Positions 7,784 through 17,300 of a stretch of 48,275 nt of DNA are shown one piece after another. The position numbers were made by a program, and so were the translations under genes. The notes under the pieces are model-generated. The model was not told the DNA's origin and did no database searches. It was given only the letters and a program-made list of their open reading frames with translations. This DNA is from an uncultured Pseudomonadota bacterium (GTDB lineage Bacteria; Myxococcota_A; UBA796; JAFGLY01), in NCBI GenBank assembly GCA_937912125.1, contig CALDOK010000408.1, positions 1 through 48,275 of the forward strand, given 5' to 3'. Position 1 is the stretch's first letter; every line of letters begins with the position of its first letter.

Positions 7784-9262
7784 ATGACGGTCAAGGTCAA
7801 ATCTGGGATCTCGCTGCGGCGAGGCGACGACATCCACTTCGGAACCCTCGCGCGGCTGGGCCACGGCCGCATGGGCATCACCACCGACGGCCGCTACAGC
7901 GAGGGGGACTTCGTGGAGTTCCAGCTGGAGCTGGCGGGCTGGGACCTGACCGTCACCGGCATCGCCGAGGTCAACAAGGTCGACATCCGCAGCCCGCGGC
8001 TCAACCGCTTCCTGCTCCGCATCCTCGAGATGCGCCGGGCCGACCGGCAGCGGCTGCAGGACTGGTACCAAGAGCAGCTGGCCGAGGCCGTAGACCGTGA
8101 CCTCACCCAGGCATACCGAGCCCTGGACAGCCGGGTCGGCTCCCAGGTGCCCTCCCGCGTCAGCCGCGATCTGCCCAGGGGGCCACAGGGCCAGCCCACG
8201 CGCAGCGAGCCCCCCGTCTCCAACTGGGGCACCGACCGTGCCCTGTCCATCTCCACCACCGTCGAGCACCAGGGCAGCCGCCGCCAGGCGCTGCGCGCCG
8301 TGCTGCGCGCCGCCTACGGCGACACCATGCCCGCAGAGCCGACGCCCGGCGCCAGCCACGAGGTCGCCGACCCCGAGGTCCACGTGCGGGCCCATGTCGA
8401 ACCCATGACCGTCGAGCTGCGCTACCGCAGCCTGGGATCATGGCGCGCCGACTGGACCGCGTGGATGTACCAGGGCCTGGCGTTCGTACACCACACCGGG
8501 CGCAGCCCCGAGCTGGAGCAGCGCGCCATGGTGCACCTGATCCTGCCCGACCGGGTAGACCTCACCTGCCCCGCCCGGGTGGTGGTGGTCCAGCCCAAGG
8601 GCTTCGGCGTGGTGCTCGACCTCGACCCCCACCAGCACGAAGGCCTCCGCGACGTGGCCACGGGCTCGCAGGAGACCCCCGCCCAGTCCATCGCCCGATC
8701 GGTAGGCCTGCAGCCGGGGCTCGAGCAGGGCAACCCGCTGGGCTCCAACTTCTGGATCCGGATGTTCAACCTCGACACCGAGCCCGATCCCCTCGACGCC
8801 GCCGTCGCCGATCTTGTCAGCCCCTTGGCCCCCCTGGACATGGACGACCCTCGCGCGCGCCGCAAGCTCGACGCCATCCTGGCGCGAGCGGACGAAGACT
8901 ACCTGGTGCTGTGCGACCAGGTGGACGAGCTGCTGTCCAGCAGCCAGTGGCGCTGGCCCGAGCTCGAAGACTACACCCGCCACGCCAGCAACCCCATCTC
9001 CCAGGCAGCAGCCTTCATCGTCCTGGCTCACATCACCCGCCTCGAGGCCATCCAGACCCTGCGCAAGGCGGCCGCCCGCACCACCAGCGAGCCCAGCAGG
9101 GTCGAGATCGCCCCGCCCAACAAGAGCGACTGCGTCCGCTGCCAGCCCTGGCACGGCAGGCCCACCACCCCCGCGGCCCTGGCGCGCCGGGGCCTGCCTC
9201 CGTACCACATCGGCTGCCAGTGCCGAGTGGTCCACCGGATCGACGACGCCCCGGCGGTCTGA
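7784..9262 (+). CDS. PilZ-like domain protein with C-terminal Cys/His motif
   Basis: 492 residues; ATG at 7784 with GGGAGGAA four bases upstream. Two regions look like degenerate PilZ beta-barrels: residues 1-80 (ISLRRGDDIHFG...GITTDGRYSEGDFVEFQLEL) and about 205-290 (ELRYRSLGSWRADWTAWMYQG...LPDRVDLTCPARVVVVQPKGFGVVLDL). The second has the typical spacing of a PilZ barrel but lacks the classic RxxxR and D/NxSxxG signatures for c-di-GMP, so it may not bind the nucleotide. Helical stretches follow. The last 40 residues have CVRCQPWHG...LPPYHIGCQCRVVHR, a C..C...G...PP.H..C.C pattern that resembles the C-terminal motif of Mu gpF-like phage head proteins. No signal peptide; a cytoplasmic regulator is most likely. 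Stands alone between divergent and convergent neighbours. Confidence 0.7.
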   Translation: MTVKVKSGISLRRGDDIHFGTLARLGHGRMGITTDGRYSEGDFVEFQLELAGWDLTVTGIAEVNKVDIRSPRLNRFLLRILEMRRADRQRLQDWYQEQLAEAVDRDLTQAYRALDSRVGSQVPSRVSRDLPRGPQGQPTRSEPPVSNWGTDRALSISTTVEHQGSRRQALRAVLRAAYGDTMPAEPTPGASHEVADPEVHVRAHVEPMTVELRYRSLGSWRADWTAWMYQGLAFVHHTGRSPELEQRAMVHLILPDRVDLTCPARVVVVQPKGFGVVLDLDPHQHEGLRDVATGSQETPAQSIARSVGLQPGLEQGNPLGSNFWIRMFNLDTEPDPLDAAVADLVSPLAPLDMDDPRARRKLDAILARADEDYLVLCDQVDELLSSSQWRWPELEDYTRHASNPISQAAAFIVLAHITRLEAIQTLRKAAARTTSEPSRVEIAPPNKSDCVRCQPWHGRPTTPAALARRGLPPYHIGCQCRVVHRIDDAPAV

Positions 9263-9291
9263 GCGGGCGGCACCCCGACTGCGGCGAGCTC

Positions 9292-9399
9292 ATGGTGGGC
9301 GCAGCGGGCGCCATCGGCGTGTTCTCCAAGACCCCCACCAGGGCCCATGAGCTGGAGCCGCCGCAGATCTTCGAGCTCTGGAAGCAGCCGCGCGGCTGA
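9292..9399 (+). CDS. Possible small ORF (35 residues), uncertain
   Basis: ATG at 9292 to TGA at 9399, beginning MVGAAGAIGVFSKTP. Third codon positions are almost all G or C like real genes here, but the ribosome site is weak (GCGAG) and no family is recognised. Alternatively it is the displaced 3' end of the preceding gene after a frameshift, or simply chance. It ends two bases before the stop of the convergent gene at 9402. Confidence 0.2.
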   Translation: MVGAAGAIGVFSKTPTRAHELEPPQIFELWKQPRG

Positions 9400-9401
9400 G
9401 C

Positions 9402-10871
9402 TCAGCGCACAGGCAGCCTGGTGGGCCACCCCTCGGGCAGCTCCAGCGGGTCCCGAGCCCCGAACTGCCGCCGGTCCAGCACCACGGCCAGCGCCGCAAG
9501 ATCGGGCCCCGGCTGCCGGCAGGCGTCGCCGAGCTTGGCGCCCATCCACTCGACGGCGGCGGCGTGGGATCCGGCGGTCTGGCTGCAGGCCTGGAACAGG
9601 GCCGTGTACTCCGCGCCGCCCCCCGCCAGGGAGGCCAGGTAGGCGGAGGCCTCACGCACGGCCGCCGTGGACAGCTCATCGCAGCCGGTACAGGGCAGGC
9701 GCTCCTCACCGTGGACCCTGGTGTCGGCCACATGGCGCAGCTCGTGCACGGCGGTGCCCCGCGCTGCCCAGGCCACCAGAGCCTCGAGGGCCGGCTCGAG
9801 GCCGGGATCGTCGCGGATGCTGCGGGTGGCGGCTCGCATCCTGTCGAGCTCGGTCAGGGTGATGGCGGGGCAGGCCTTGCCGCTGTCGGCCCGGGCCCTG
9901 CGCTCGAGCCCATCCAGCTCGTCCTTGTCCAACCCCTGCCAGGGCATGTGACGCACCACCAAGGTGCTGCCGCAGGCCTGGCGCAGGTTGATGCTCATGG
10001 CCGCGCTGCGCAGCTCCCAGCGAGCCCGGGCGGTCTGCTGCAGGACCAGATGGGTTCGGGGATCCAGGGCAGCCTGGATCTCCGCCCGCACCCAGGGTGC
10101 GAAGGCGGCCTCGTAGGCGGACAGCTCGGCGTCCAGGCCCGGGTCCAGCAGCTGCCACAGCTCGTCCAGGACAAAATCCCGCACCCGGTCCACCATCACC
10201 AGGGCCTGCTCCTGCCCCTGCACCGCCATGCCCAGGTAGCCCTCGCGCACGTTGGTCTCGTCCACCCGGCGCAGCACCAGCAGCGGCGTGTCCACCCCCT
10301 CGACCACCGCAGTCAGCCCAGCCTCGATGCGGTAGCTCTTGGTGTAGAAGAAGGGCCCGGCGCCCATGTCCACCACGTTGGACTCCAGGTGCCAGGGCTG
10401 GCCAGAGGCCCTGAGGTGCTCGTTCCACGCCGCGGTCAGTGCGAAGATGTGCTCGGCGTTGGCCCAGGGATCCTGGACCACCAGCCCGTGCAGCTCCACC
10501 GCCAGCGCCAGCAGCTGGGGATCGGCGGCCAAGGCGGCCTGCAGCTCGCGGTAGGCGCGCTGCACCCGGCTGCTCTCGGCGGGGTTGTTGGCCAGGGCGA
10601 TGAACCAGGCGGGGATCAGATCGGCATGCACGCCGCGCAGATCCAGCCCCTCGATGGCCCCTGCACCCACCGGCACTTCGGGAGGAGCCCAGAGTGAACG
10701 CCCCAGCAGATCGTGGTCCCCGTGAAGCCAACCTTCGACATGCGCCAGCAAGGGCCGATGCAGGCTGGCCGCCAGCACGAAGGCCAGCACCCCGGCCGCC
10801 AGCCCGATCTTCAGCAGCACGCTCCGGCGCTCGGCGCGCATGATCTCCTGGTAGCTGAGCTCATCGGACAT
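9402..10871 (-). CDS. Membrane-anchored protein with HExxH metallopeptidase-like motif
   Basis: 489 residues from the ATG at 10871 (AGG eight bases upstream); a GTG three codons earlier is the alternative. A short cytoplasmic N-terminus is followed by one transmembrane helix (about 17-37), and the remainder should lie in the periplasm. Residues 376-380 are HELRH, a perfect HExxH zinc motif in a helical context (TAVHELRHVADTRVHGEE), followed by a CxxC pair (Cys394, Cys397) and a helix with Glu407 (VREASAYLASL), which could be the third zinc ligand as in gluzincins. I recognise no named family. A membrane-tethered zinc peptidase is the best guess, but the motif alone does not prove catalysis. 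Single gene, convergent with 7784. Confidence 0.65.
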   Translation of the reverse strand: MSDELSYQEIMRAERRSVLLKIGLAAGVLAFVLAASLHRPLLAHVEGWLHGDHDLLGRSLWAPPEVPVGAGAIEGLDLRGVHADLIPAWFIALANNPAESSRVQRAYRELQAALAADPQLLALAVELHGLVVQDPWANAEHIFALTAAWNEHLRASGQPWHLESNVVDMGAGPFFYTKSYRIEAGLTAVVEGVDTPLLVLRRVDETNVREGYLGMAVQGQEQALVMVDRVRDFVLDELWQLLDPGLDAELSAYEAAFAPWVRAEIQAALDPRTHLVLQQTARARWELRSAAMSINLRQACGSTLVVRHMPWQGLDKDELDGLERRARADSGKACPAITLTELDRMRAATRSIRDDPGLEPALEALVAWAARGTAVHELRHVADTRVHGEERLPCTGCDELSTAAVREASAYLASLAGGGAEYTALFQACSQTAGSHAAAVEWMGAKLGDACRQPGPDLAALAVVLDRRQFGARDPLELPEGWPTRLPVR

Positions 10872-10974
10872 GAACGACACCTATCCCGGGACAACAGAGC
10901 CATGAGCCCGGGTCCAGCGACCCTCGTCGCCACAGGATATAGGTTGTTTCCTATTTCCAGCCACGGGAGACCCC

Positions 10975-11445
10975 ATGCGTCGCAACCTGATCCTCTCCGC
11001 CCTGCTCGCCATCCTGCTGGGCACCCTGCTGATGCCCGCCCACGCCGACGCGAAGAAGAAGACCAGCGAGCCGGTCGAGGTGGCCAAGCGCGCCATGATC
11101 ATCAACATCACCGCCGGCCCCGCCGACATCCAGAAGGTGAGCATGGGCCTGGGCCTGGCCGCCCACGGGCTGGGCGACGGCCGCGAGGTCACCATCTTCC
11201 TCAACGTGCAGGCCCCGATCATCGCCAGCAAGGGCTTCAGCCCCAGCGTCGGCTACATCCAGGACATGCCCGTCAAGGCTGCCCTCGAGAAGCTCATCGC
11301 CGACGGCGCCACCGTGCTGGTCTGCCCCCACTGCCTCGAGGTGGCCGGGCTCAGCGAAGCCGACCTGATCGAGGGTGTGGCCCTGGCCAGCCGGGAGAGC
11401 CTGTTCGGCTCGATGGACGCCGGCGCAGCTGTGTTCTCGTACTGA
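10975..11445 (+). CDS. Periplasmic DsrE/DsrF-like protein
   Basis: 156 residues; ATG at 10975 with GGGAG upstream. Cleavable signal peptide (about 1-25, ending PAHADA) with no lipobox. The mature part fits the DsrE/DsrF/DsrH-like fold: 'MGLGLAAHGLGDGREVTIFLNVQAP', a helix with 'MPVKAALEKLIADGATVLVCPHCLEVAGL', and a C-terminal 'GVALASRESLFGSMDAGAAVFSY'. The CPHC pair (about 122-125) falls where DsrE proteins carry their active cysteine, so a periplasmic sulfur-carrier or redox role is plausible. Exported members are known but poorly characterised. No sulfur-oxidation genes are nearby to support a pathway. Single gene. Confidence 0.8.
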   Translation: MRRNLILSALLAILLGTLLMPAHADAKKKTSEPVEVAKRAMIINITAGPADIQKVSMGLGLAAHGLGDGREVTIFLNVQAPIIASKGFSPSVGYIQDMPVKAALEKLIADGATVLVCPHCLEVAGLSEADLIEGVALASRESLFGSMDAGAAVFSY

Positions 11446-11662
11446 GCGCCACTCCGTCATCGCCCGAAGCTTCCTGGCTGCCCATCCACGCCACCGGCCC
11501 GGGGTAGCGCTCCGGTTCCACCGGCCTCATGGGCCCATGTACGCCCGGGCCACCGCGCACCTCGGCGCCTCCCATCACGCTTCCCATGCCGCCTATGCCA
11601 CCCGCCAAGGCCAGGGCGAGCAGGAGCGACAGGGGGATGTTGAGGCGGCGGGCGGTGGCCAT
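11351..11662 (-). CDS. Possible small secreted protein, overlapping the DsrE-like gene tail to tail
   Basis: 103 residues from the ATG at 11662, with GGAGA upstream. The first 30 residues form a good signal peptide (MATARRLNIPLSLLLALALA), followed by a Gly/Met/Pro-rich stretch (GGMGSVMGGAEV, GPMRPVEPERYPG). Codons up to about 11450 have the G/C-rich third positions of genes here. The last 32 residues are read antisense to the end of the gene at 10975 and look less protein-like, so the true stop may have been altered. No family recognised. This is the only coding candidate in the 11446-11762 gap (317 bases). Confidence 0.35.
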   Translation of the reverse strand: MATARRLNIPLSLLLALALAGGIGGMGSVMGGAEVRGGPGVHGPMRPVEPERYPGPVAWMGSQEASGDDGVALSTRTQLRRRPSSRTGSPGWPGPHPRSGRLR

Positions 11663-11762
11663 GGTGGCATTCTCCGGTGCGGTCACGCCTGCAGGTAACG
11701 GGCGACGCTGGCGGCCACGGGGTCAACGGGGGGTCAGTCCCGTGGGCTATGTTCCCGATACG

Positions 11763-12617
11763 ATGCGCTTCCTCCGCCAGATCTCCGTCGCTGCGCTGCT
11801 GCCCCTGCTGGGCTGCGCCGACACGGCCTGGGAACACCGCTGCTCCGAGACGCCCAGCGCTGGCCCGGCCCAGCCCTGCGACGACGACGGCGCCACCATC
11901 ACCTGCGCTCACTTCGAGAGCCGCTACCGCGACGCCGGCCTGAACCGGGTGGTGCTCTGGCAGCTCCCCGGGGGCGCCCCACCTGCCCAGGGCTGGCCCG
12001 CGGTGCTGGTCTTCCAGGGCACCGGCCACAGCGCCGTCAACAGCTTCGAGGCCCGGGTGGACGACGCCTGGGGCGGCTGGTGGCAGGCCCAGCTCAGCCG
12101 CAGCCTGCTGGAGGCCGGCTACGCGGTGATCGCCCCGGGCACCCGCTTGGACGCCACCTGGTGGGACACCAACATCCTGCCCTGGAGCATCACCTGGCAG
12201 CGCAGCAGGGATCACCGGCTCATGCTGGGATTGTTCGCGGGCATCGAGGCCGGCGAGCTGGGGCCCCTGGACCTCGACGCGCTGTACGCCACGGGCATCT
12301 CCAGCGGCGGGTACATGACCAGCCGTATGGCGGTGGCCTACCCCGGTCGTTTCCAGGCCCTGGCCATCCAGAGCGCCAGCTACGCCAGCTGCGGCGGCGC
12401 GCTGTGCAGCATCCCCGCGCTCCCCGCCGACCACCCTCCCACCCTGTTCCTCCACGGGGAGCAGGACGAGGTGGTGCCCGTGGACACCATGCTGGCCTAC
12501 CACCAGGCGCTGGTGGACCAGGGGACCCCCGCAGAGACGGCGCTGGACCCCGACGCCCACCACGGCTGGCTGCCGGTGGCGCCCGAGGAGATCACGGGGT
12601 GGTTCGAGGGCCACTGA
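11763..12617 (+). CDS. Alpha/beta-hydrolase lipoprotein (PHB-depolymerase/feruloyl-esterase-like)
   Basis: 284 residues. Signal peptide with lipobox LLGC (Cys18). Alpha/beta-hydrolase core: GISSG places the nucleophile at Ser180, HGEQDEVVP gives the acid Asp235 and DAHHGW the His at 266/267. The layout (secreted, GxSxG late, HG..D..VP) is that of esterases related to poly(3-hydroxybutyrate) depolymerase and feruloyl esterase; the substrate is unknown. Extra cysteines (27, 39, 48, 210, 215) suggest disulfides, as expected outside the cytoplasm. There is no Shine-Dalgarno before the ATG, but a -10-like TATGTT ends nine bases upstream, so the transcript may be nearly leaderless; an in-frame GTG lies upstream at about 11742. 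Single gene. Confidence 0.8.
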   Translation: MRFLRQISVAALLPLLGCADTAWEHRCSETPSAGPAQPCDDDGATITCAHFESRYRDAGLNRVVLWQLPGGAPPAQGWPAVLVFQGTGHSAVNSFEARVDDAWGGWWQAQLSRSLLEAGYAVIAPGTRLDATWWDTNILPWSITWQRSRDHRLMLGLFAGIEAGELGPLDLDALYATGISSGGYMTSRMAVAYPGRFQALAIQSASYASCGGALCSIPALPADHPPTLFLHGEQDEVVPVDTMLAYHQALVDQGTPAETALDPDAHHGWLPVAPEEITGWFEGH

Positions 12618-12877
12618 CCTCGGGCCACCACCCGCAGCGCCGAGCTCGTCAGGTGCGCTGCGGACCTCCACGGCATGACCGTCCTCGCCTGCACGGCACC
12701 TTTCCTCATGGAGGACGCTCGCTGCGTCGGTCGCTGCCCCACCGGCTCTGTCTTCGAGAGGATGCCAAGAGACGAGTGCGGTGAAGACCGTGGCGCCATC
12801 GTGACCGGGACGGAGCCGCCGCGGAATACGCGGGCCAGGGGACAGGAGGAAGCGCCGACTGCGCGAAGGCCCTCGCC
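12618..12877. other. Intergenic region without a supported gene
   Basis: 260 bases between converging genes. An 88-codon open frame starting at 12675 (MTVLACTAPFLMEDARC) runs into the antisense of the TolC gene and has no good ribosome site or family; I do not call it. No terminator hairpin with a T-run is visible. Confidence 0.4.
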
Positions 12878-14323
12878 CTACCCCGCCAAGCCCTCGATGC
12901 GCCCCTGCAGCCTCCCCAGCTCCACCAAGGCCAGCACATAGTCGGTGCGGGCCTGGGCGAGGCCGCTCTGGGCGTTGCTCAGGTTGCGCAGGGCCTCGAG
13001 CACGTCCTTCTGGATGGCGCGGCCCTCGCGCTGCCGGGCCTTCTCGGCGTCGAGGGTGGCCTGGGCCAGGCGCACGTTGGCCTGGGCGAGATCCACCCTG
13101 ACCAAGCCCGCCTCGACGGTGCGCACCTGAGCCAGCACCTGGGCGGCCACCATGCGCTCCATGGCCTCGAGCTGCTGCTGCGCCTGGATCATGCTGGCCT
13201 CGGCCTGCTGCACCGAGCCCCGGTCGGCCCGGTTGCCCAGCGGCACGCTCAGGTCGGCCCCCACGGTCCAGAAGCGCAGATCACCGCTGAACATCTCGGC
13301 GACAGCCTCGCTGAAGGAGGGATCGTAGCCGTTGACCCCGAAGCCACCGGTGACGGCCAGCTCGGGCAGGCGGGCATGCTTGGCGTTGGCCAGGGCGATG
13401 CGAGCGCTGTCGACGCTGGAACGGTACACCAGCACCTCGGGGTTGCCCTCGAGGGCGGCGGCCACGACCTGGCGGTCGTCCAGGGACAGGGCCACAGGTT
13501 GTTCGGGGGTGCTGGTTGCGTGGATGAGCTCGACGGGATCGGCGCCCAGCAGCTGGGCCAAGGCCTCGCTGGCGGCGCGATGGCCGTGCTCGGCCTCGAT
13601 CAGGGAGCTGCGAGACTGGACCACGGCGGCCTCGACCCGGGTGGCCTCGACCGGCGCGAGCTGCCCGGCGTCCACCATGGCCTGCACCACGCGGCCCTCT
13701 TCCTGGGCCACCTCGAGGGCCTGCCGGGCGATGTCCTCGAGCTCCCGCATGGTGACGAGGCTCCAGTAGGCGGCTGCGGTATCGGCCACGACCTTCAGGC
13801 GCGTGGCCACCAGGCTGGCCTCGGCGCGGGTGACGGAGCGCTCGGCCTCGCGAACCGCGCTCAAGTTGTAGGCCATGCGATGGCCCTGCAGCAGGCTCTG
13901 GCTGATGTTGGCGCTCAGGGTGCTGAAGCGCTGAGGTTCCTCGACCTCCCAGGTCATGCCCGACTCGAGCAGCTCGTACAGGTAGGTCGAGCTGTCCACG
14001 GACCAGTCCAGGTTGACGCTGGTGCCGGTGGGCAGGAACTGGCTGAGGGTGGTGTTGAAGCCGTTGCGCGAGGTCTGGGACGCCACCTGGCCCAGCTGGC
14101 TGAAGCTCTCCGAGATGGAGGACTGGTGATCGGCGCCCAGGTTGAGGTACGGGTCGAAGGCGCCACGGGCCGAGACCAGGGAGCCCTCGGCCGAGGACGC
14201 GGAGGCCTCGGCGCGGATCAGGGTGGGGTTGCGCACCAGCGCGCCCTCGAGGGCCTGGGCGTAGCTCAGGTCCGCGGCCTGGGGGGCGGCGATCAGCAGG
14301 GAGAGCAAGAGCAGGTGGGTCAT
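12878..14323 (-). CDS. TolC-family outer membrane efflux channel
   Basis: 481 residues; ATG at 14323 overlaps the RND stop (ATGA). A signal peptide (about 1-17) is followed by two tandem outer-membrane-efflux repeats with the long heptad helices typical of TolC (for example AALEGNPEVLVYRSSVDSARIALANAKHARLPEL and the mirrored N-terminal ALVRNPTLIRAEASASSAEG). No lipobox, so it is TolC-like rather than OprM-like. Trimeric outer-membrane duct for the exporter encoded just upstream by the same operon (adaptor 21127, permeases 17409 and 14320); it is the last gene. Ends LGRLQGRIEGL, a usual C-terminal coil. Confidence 0.9.
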   Translation of the reverse strand: MTHLLLLSLLIAAPQAADLSYAQALEGALVRNPTLIRAEASASSAEGSLVSARGAFDPYLNLGADHQSSISESFSQLGQVASQTSRNGFNTTLSQFLPTGTSVNLDWSVDSSTYLYELLESGMTWEVEEPQRFSTLSANISQSLLQGHRMAYNLSAVREAERSVTRAEASLVATRLKVVADTAAAYWSLVTMRELEDIARQALEVAQEEGRVVQAMVDAGQLAPVEATRVEAAVVQSRSSLIEAEHGHRAASEALAQLLGADPVELIHATSTPEQPVALSLDDRQVVAAALEGNPEVLVYRSSVDSARIALANAKHARLPELAVTGGFGVNGYDPSFSEAVAEMFSGDLRFWTVGADLSVPLGNRADRGSVQQAEASMIQAQQQLEAMERMVAAQVLAQVRTVEAGLVRVDLAQANVRLAQATLDAEKARQREGRAIQKDVLEALRNLSNAQSGLAQARTDYVLALVELGRLQGRIEGLAG

Positions 14324-17300
14324 CTGGAGGAGTCCTCCCTCTTGGTGGCCTGGCCGGGCCAGGCGAAGGCGAACCAGCGACGGCTGGCGGCCCGCATGTC
14401 GTCCAACAGAGTGTACAGCAGCGGCACGAAGAACAAGGTGAGCACGGTGGCGGTGGCCAGCCCGCCGGCCACGACCCGGCCCAGCGGAGCGTAGGGGATG
14501 TCCAGGAAGGTGGAGCGCCCCAGGGCCATGGGCAGCAGCCCGAAGAAGGTGGTCATGGCGGTCATCAGGATGGGGCGCAGGCGTCGCTGACCCGCCTGTA
14601 TCAGGGCCTCGGTGCGCTCGACCCCCTGGCTGCGCAGGCGGGTGACCAGATCCACCAGCACGATGCCGTTGTTGACCACGACCCCGATGAGCACCACCAG
14701 GCCGATGCCCGCCATGAGATCCAGGGGCGTGCCCGTGAAGTACAGGGTCCAGTACACCCCCAGCAGGGCCATGGGGATGGTGGTGATCACGCTCAGGGGC
14801 AGGATGAAGCTCTCGAAGAGCACCCCCATCAGCAGGAACACCAGCACGATGCTCAAGATCAACGCGAAGGTCTGAGCGTCGTTGTTCTCCTGCTGCTCGG
14901 CGAACTTGTTGCCCTGCTCCCAGCCGTAGCCCCGGGGGAAGTCGAACTGGGTGAGGGTCTGCTCGATGACCGCGAAGGCGGTGTCGCGCTCCATGCCCTC
15001 GGCCAGATCCAGCTGCACCGTCAGGCCTGTGCGCCGCTGGTCGCGGTGGATGGAGCCCCAGCCCCGGGTGACCTCGGAGCGCGTGACCGCGCGGATGGGC
15101 ACGGCGGTGCCGTCGGCGGCGTAGACCGGGAAGTCCAGCAGGGTGTCCAGGTCATCGCGATCGGCCTCTTGGAAGCGCGCCTTGACCCGAACATCACGGC
15201 CGTTGTCCCACATCTCGGGCAGGTCGATGCCGCGCATGGCGAAGGCCAGGGAGCCGCCCACGCTGGAGGCGTCGAAGCCGTAGCGGGACAGGGCGTCGCG
15301 GTCGACATTCAGCCGGATCTCCTGGGAGCCCTCGGTGTCTTCGCTGGTGTAGGCAGACAGGAAGGCCGGCTGCGCCTCGAGGCGCCGGGCCACCTCCAGG
15401 GAGAGCCTCTCGAGGACCTCGGTCTCCTCGCCGTACAGTCGCACCCCGATGGTGCGGTTGCCCATGGGATCGTCACCCCAGCCCAAGCGCACCCGCACCC
15501 CCGCCAGGTCGGGCAGGTGCTTGCGCACGTCGGTGAGGATCTCGTCCCGGGGCAAAGCTTCGTCGGGCCAGTCTTCCGTGTCGTTCAGCGAGACCTGCAT
15601 CCAGCCCGAGGTGCGGCCTTCGCGCAGGCGGGTGCGGGTGAAGTCCACACCCCAGCGCCCCCAGTTCTCGCTGACCATGTCTTCCATGGCGCCCACCGCG
15701 TCGAGCCGCTCGGCCTGGCTCAGGGATGATGGCAGCTCGAAGCGCACCACGAAGCGGCCCACCTCGCCCTCGTTGTCCTCGCTGCAGCCCACCGCCTTCA
15801 TGGGCACCTGGGTGGTCACGACCACCACGGCGATGACACCCAGCATGGCGTCGAAGCGCCGGCTCAAGACCCAGCGCAGTGCCCGCTTGTAGCGCTCCGA
15901 GAGCCACAGGATCCAGCGCGGATCGACCACGATGCGCTTGCGCTCGAGGAAGGTGGTGGTCAGGGGCGTGAAGACCAGGGCCACCAGCAGGCTGGCCCCC
16001 AGGGCCCAGACCACCGGCATACCCAGCGCCTTCATGAAGAACGAGAACATGGCGTTCTCACTCATGAGGATGATGGGCAAGAACACCACCATGGTGGTCA
16101 TGGTGGACAGGGTGATGGCCAGGGCGACCTCGGCCGTACCCGCGACGGCCGCGGACTTGCGGCCCAGCCCCCCCTGCCGGGAGGCGAAGATGGTCTCCAC
16201 CACCACGATGGCGTTGTCCACCACCATGCCCACGGCGATCATCATGCCCGCCATGGACAGCAGGTTGAGGTTGCCCCCCGTGAAGTACAGGATCACCACC
16301 GTGATCAACATGGAGAACGGGATGCACCCGGCGATGAGCAGGGTCATGCGCCACTCGCGCAGGAAGACGAACAGCACAATGAGCGCGAACAGGCCCCCCC
16401 ACAGCGCGGTGTCCTCGAGGGTGCCGATGGACCGCTCGATCTCCTCGCCCTGGTCGAACAAGGGGAAGAAGGTGAAGCCCTCGAGATCGGGCTGGGTCTC
16501 GAGCTGGGCCAGGGTGTCGCGCACCTGCTGGCACAGGGCGACGGTGTTGGCCCCGCTCTCGGCGGTGACCCCCAGCACCGCCGCGTCCTGGCCGTTGATG
16601 AAGTGGATGGTGTCGTCGGGCTCGGCCCGGTAGCTCACCTCGGCCACGTCCGACAGCTTCAGGCCCGCCCGGATGGGATAGTCGCGCAGGTCGTCCAGGT
16701 CCTCGAAGCGAGCCAGGGAGCGCAGGTAGCGCAGGGACCCCCGCTCGGTGATGCGGCCACCGGAGAGCTGGAAGTTGTCCCCCCGCAGCTTGCCCACGAG
16801 GGTGCCGAGATCCACGCCATAGGCGGACAGGGACTCGCGGTCGAAGTCCACCCAGACCGACTTCTCGTGCACACCCCAGATCTCCACCTGGCCCACGCCC
16901 TCGATGCGCTCGAGGGGCCGCTGGATGCGCTGCACCACATAGGGGTAGGGGTCCTCGAGGTGCTCAGGGACGGTGAAGCCCAGCCAGATCTTGGGCTCGT
17001 CCGCCGGGTTCCAGCGGAACACCCAGTAGCGATCCACGTCGTCGGGCAGCTCGGCCATGGCTCGCTCCATGCGATCCACGACCTGGTTGTAGGCGTCGGA
17101 CATGTCGACGCTCTGGTGGAACTCCAGCTCCACCTGGCCCCCGGAGCTGCTGGCGCTGGACTCGAAGTTCTTGATGCCCCCCACCGTGGCCAGCTGCTCC
17201 TCCATGGGGTGGACGATGCGCTGCTCGGTCTCGAGGGGCGTGGTGTTGCGGTAGGGCACCCAGACCCAGATGTAGGGCGCGTTGAAGCCCGGGGGCATCA

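Noticed and set aside
7784..9262. Prophage remnant because of the phage-head-like C-terminal motif
   Set aside because: No other phage gene, attachment site or base-composition change nearby.
12675..12941. Cysteine-rich open frame (MTVLACTAPFLMEDARC...)
   Set aside because: No ribosome site, overlaps the antisense of tolC, no recognisable family.
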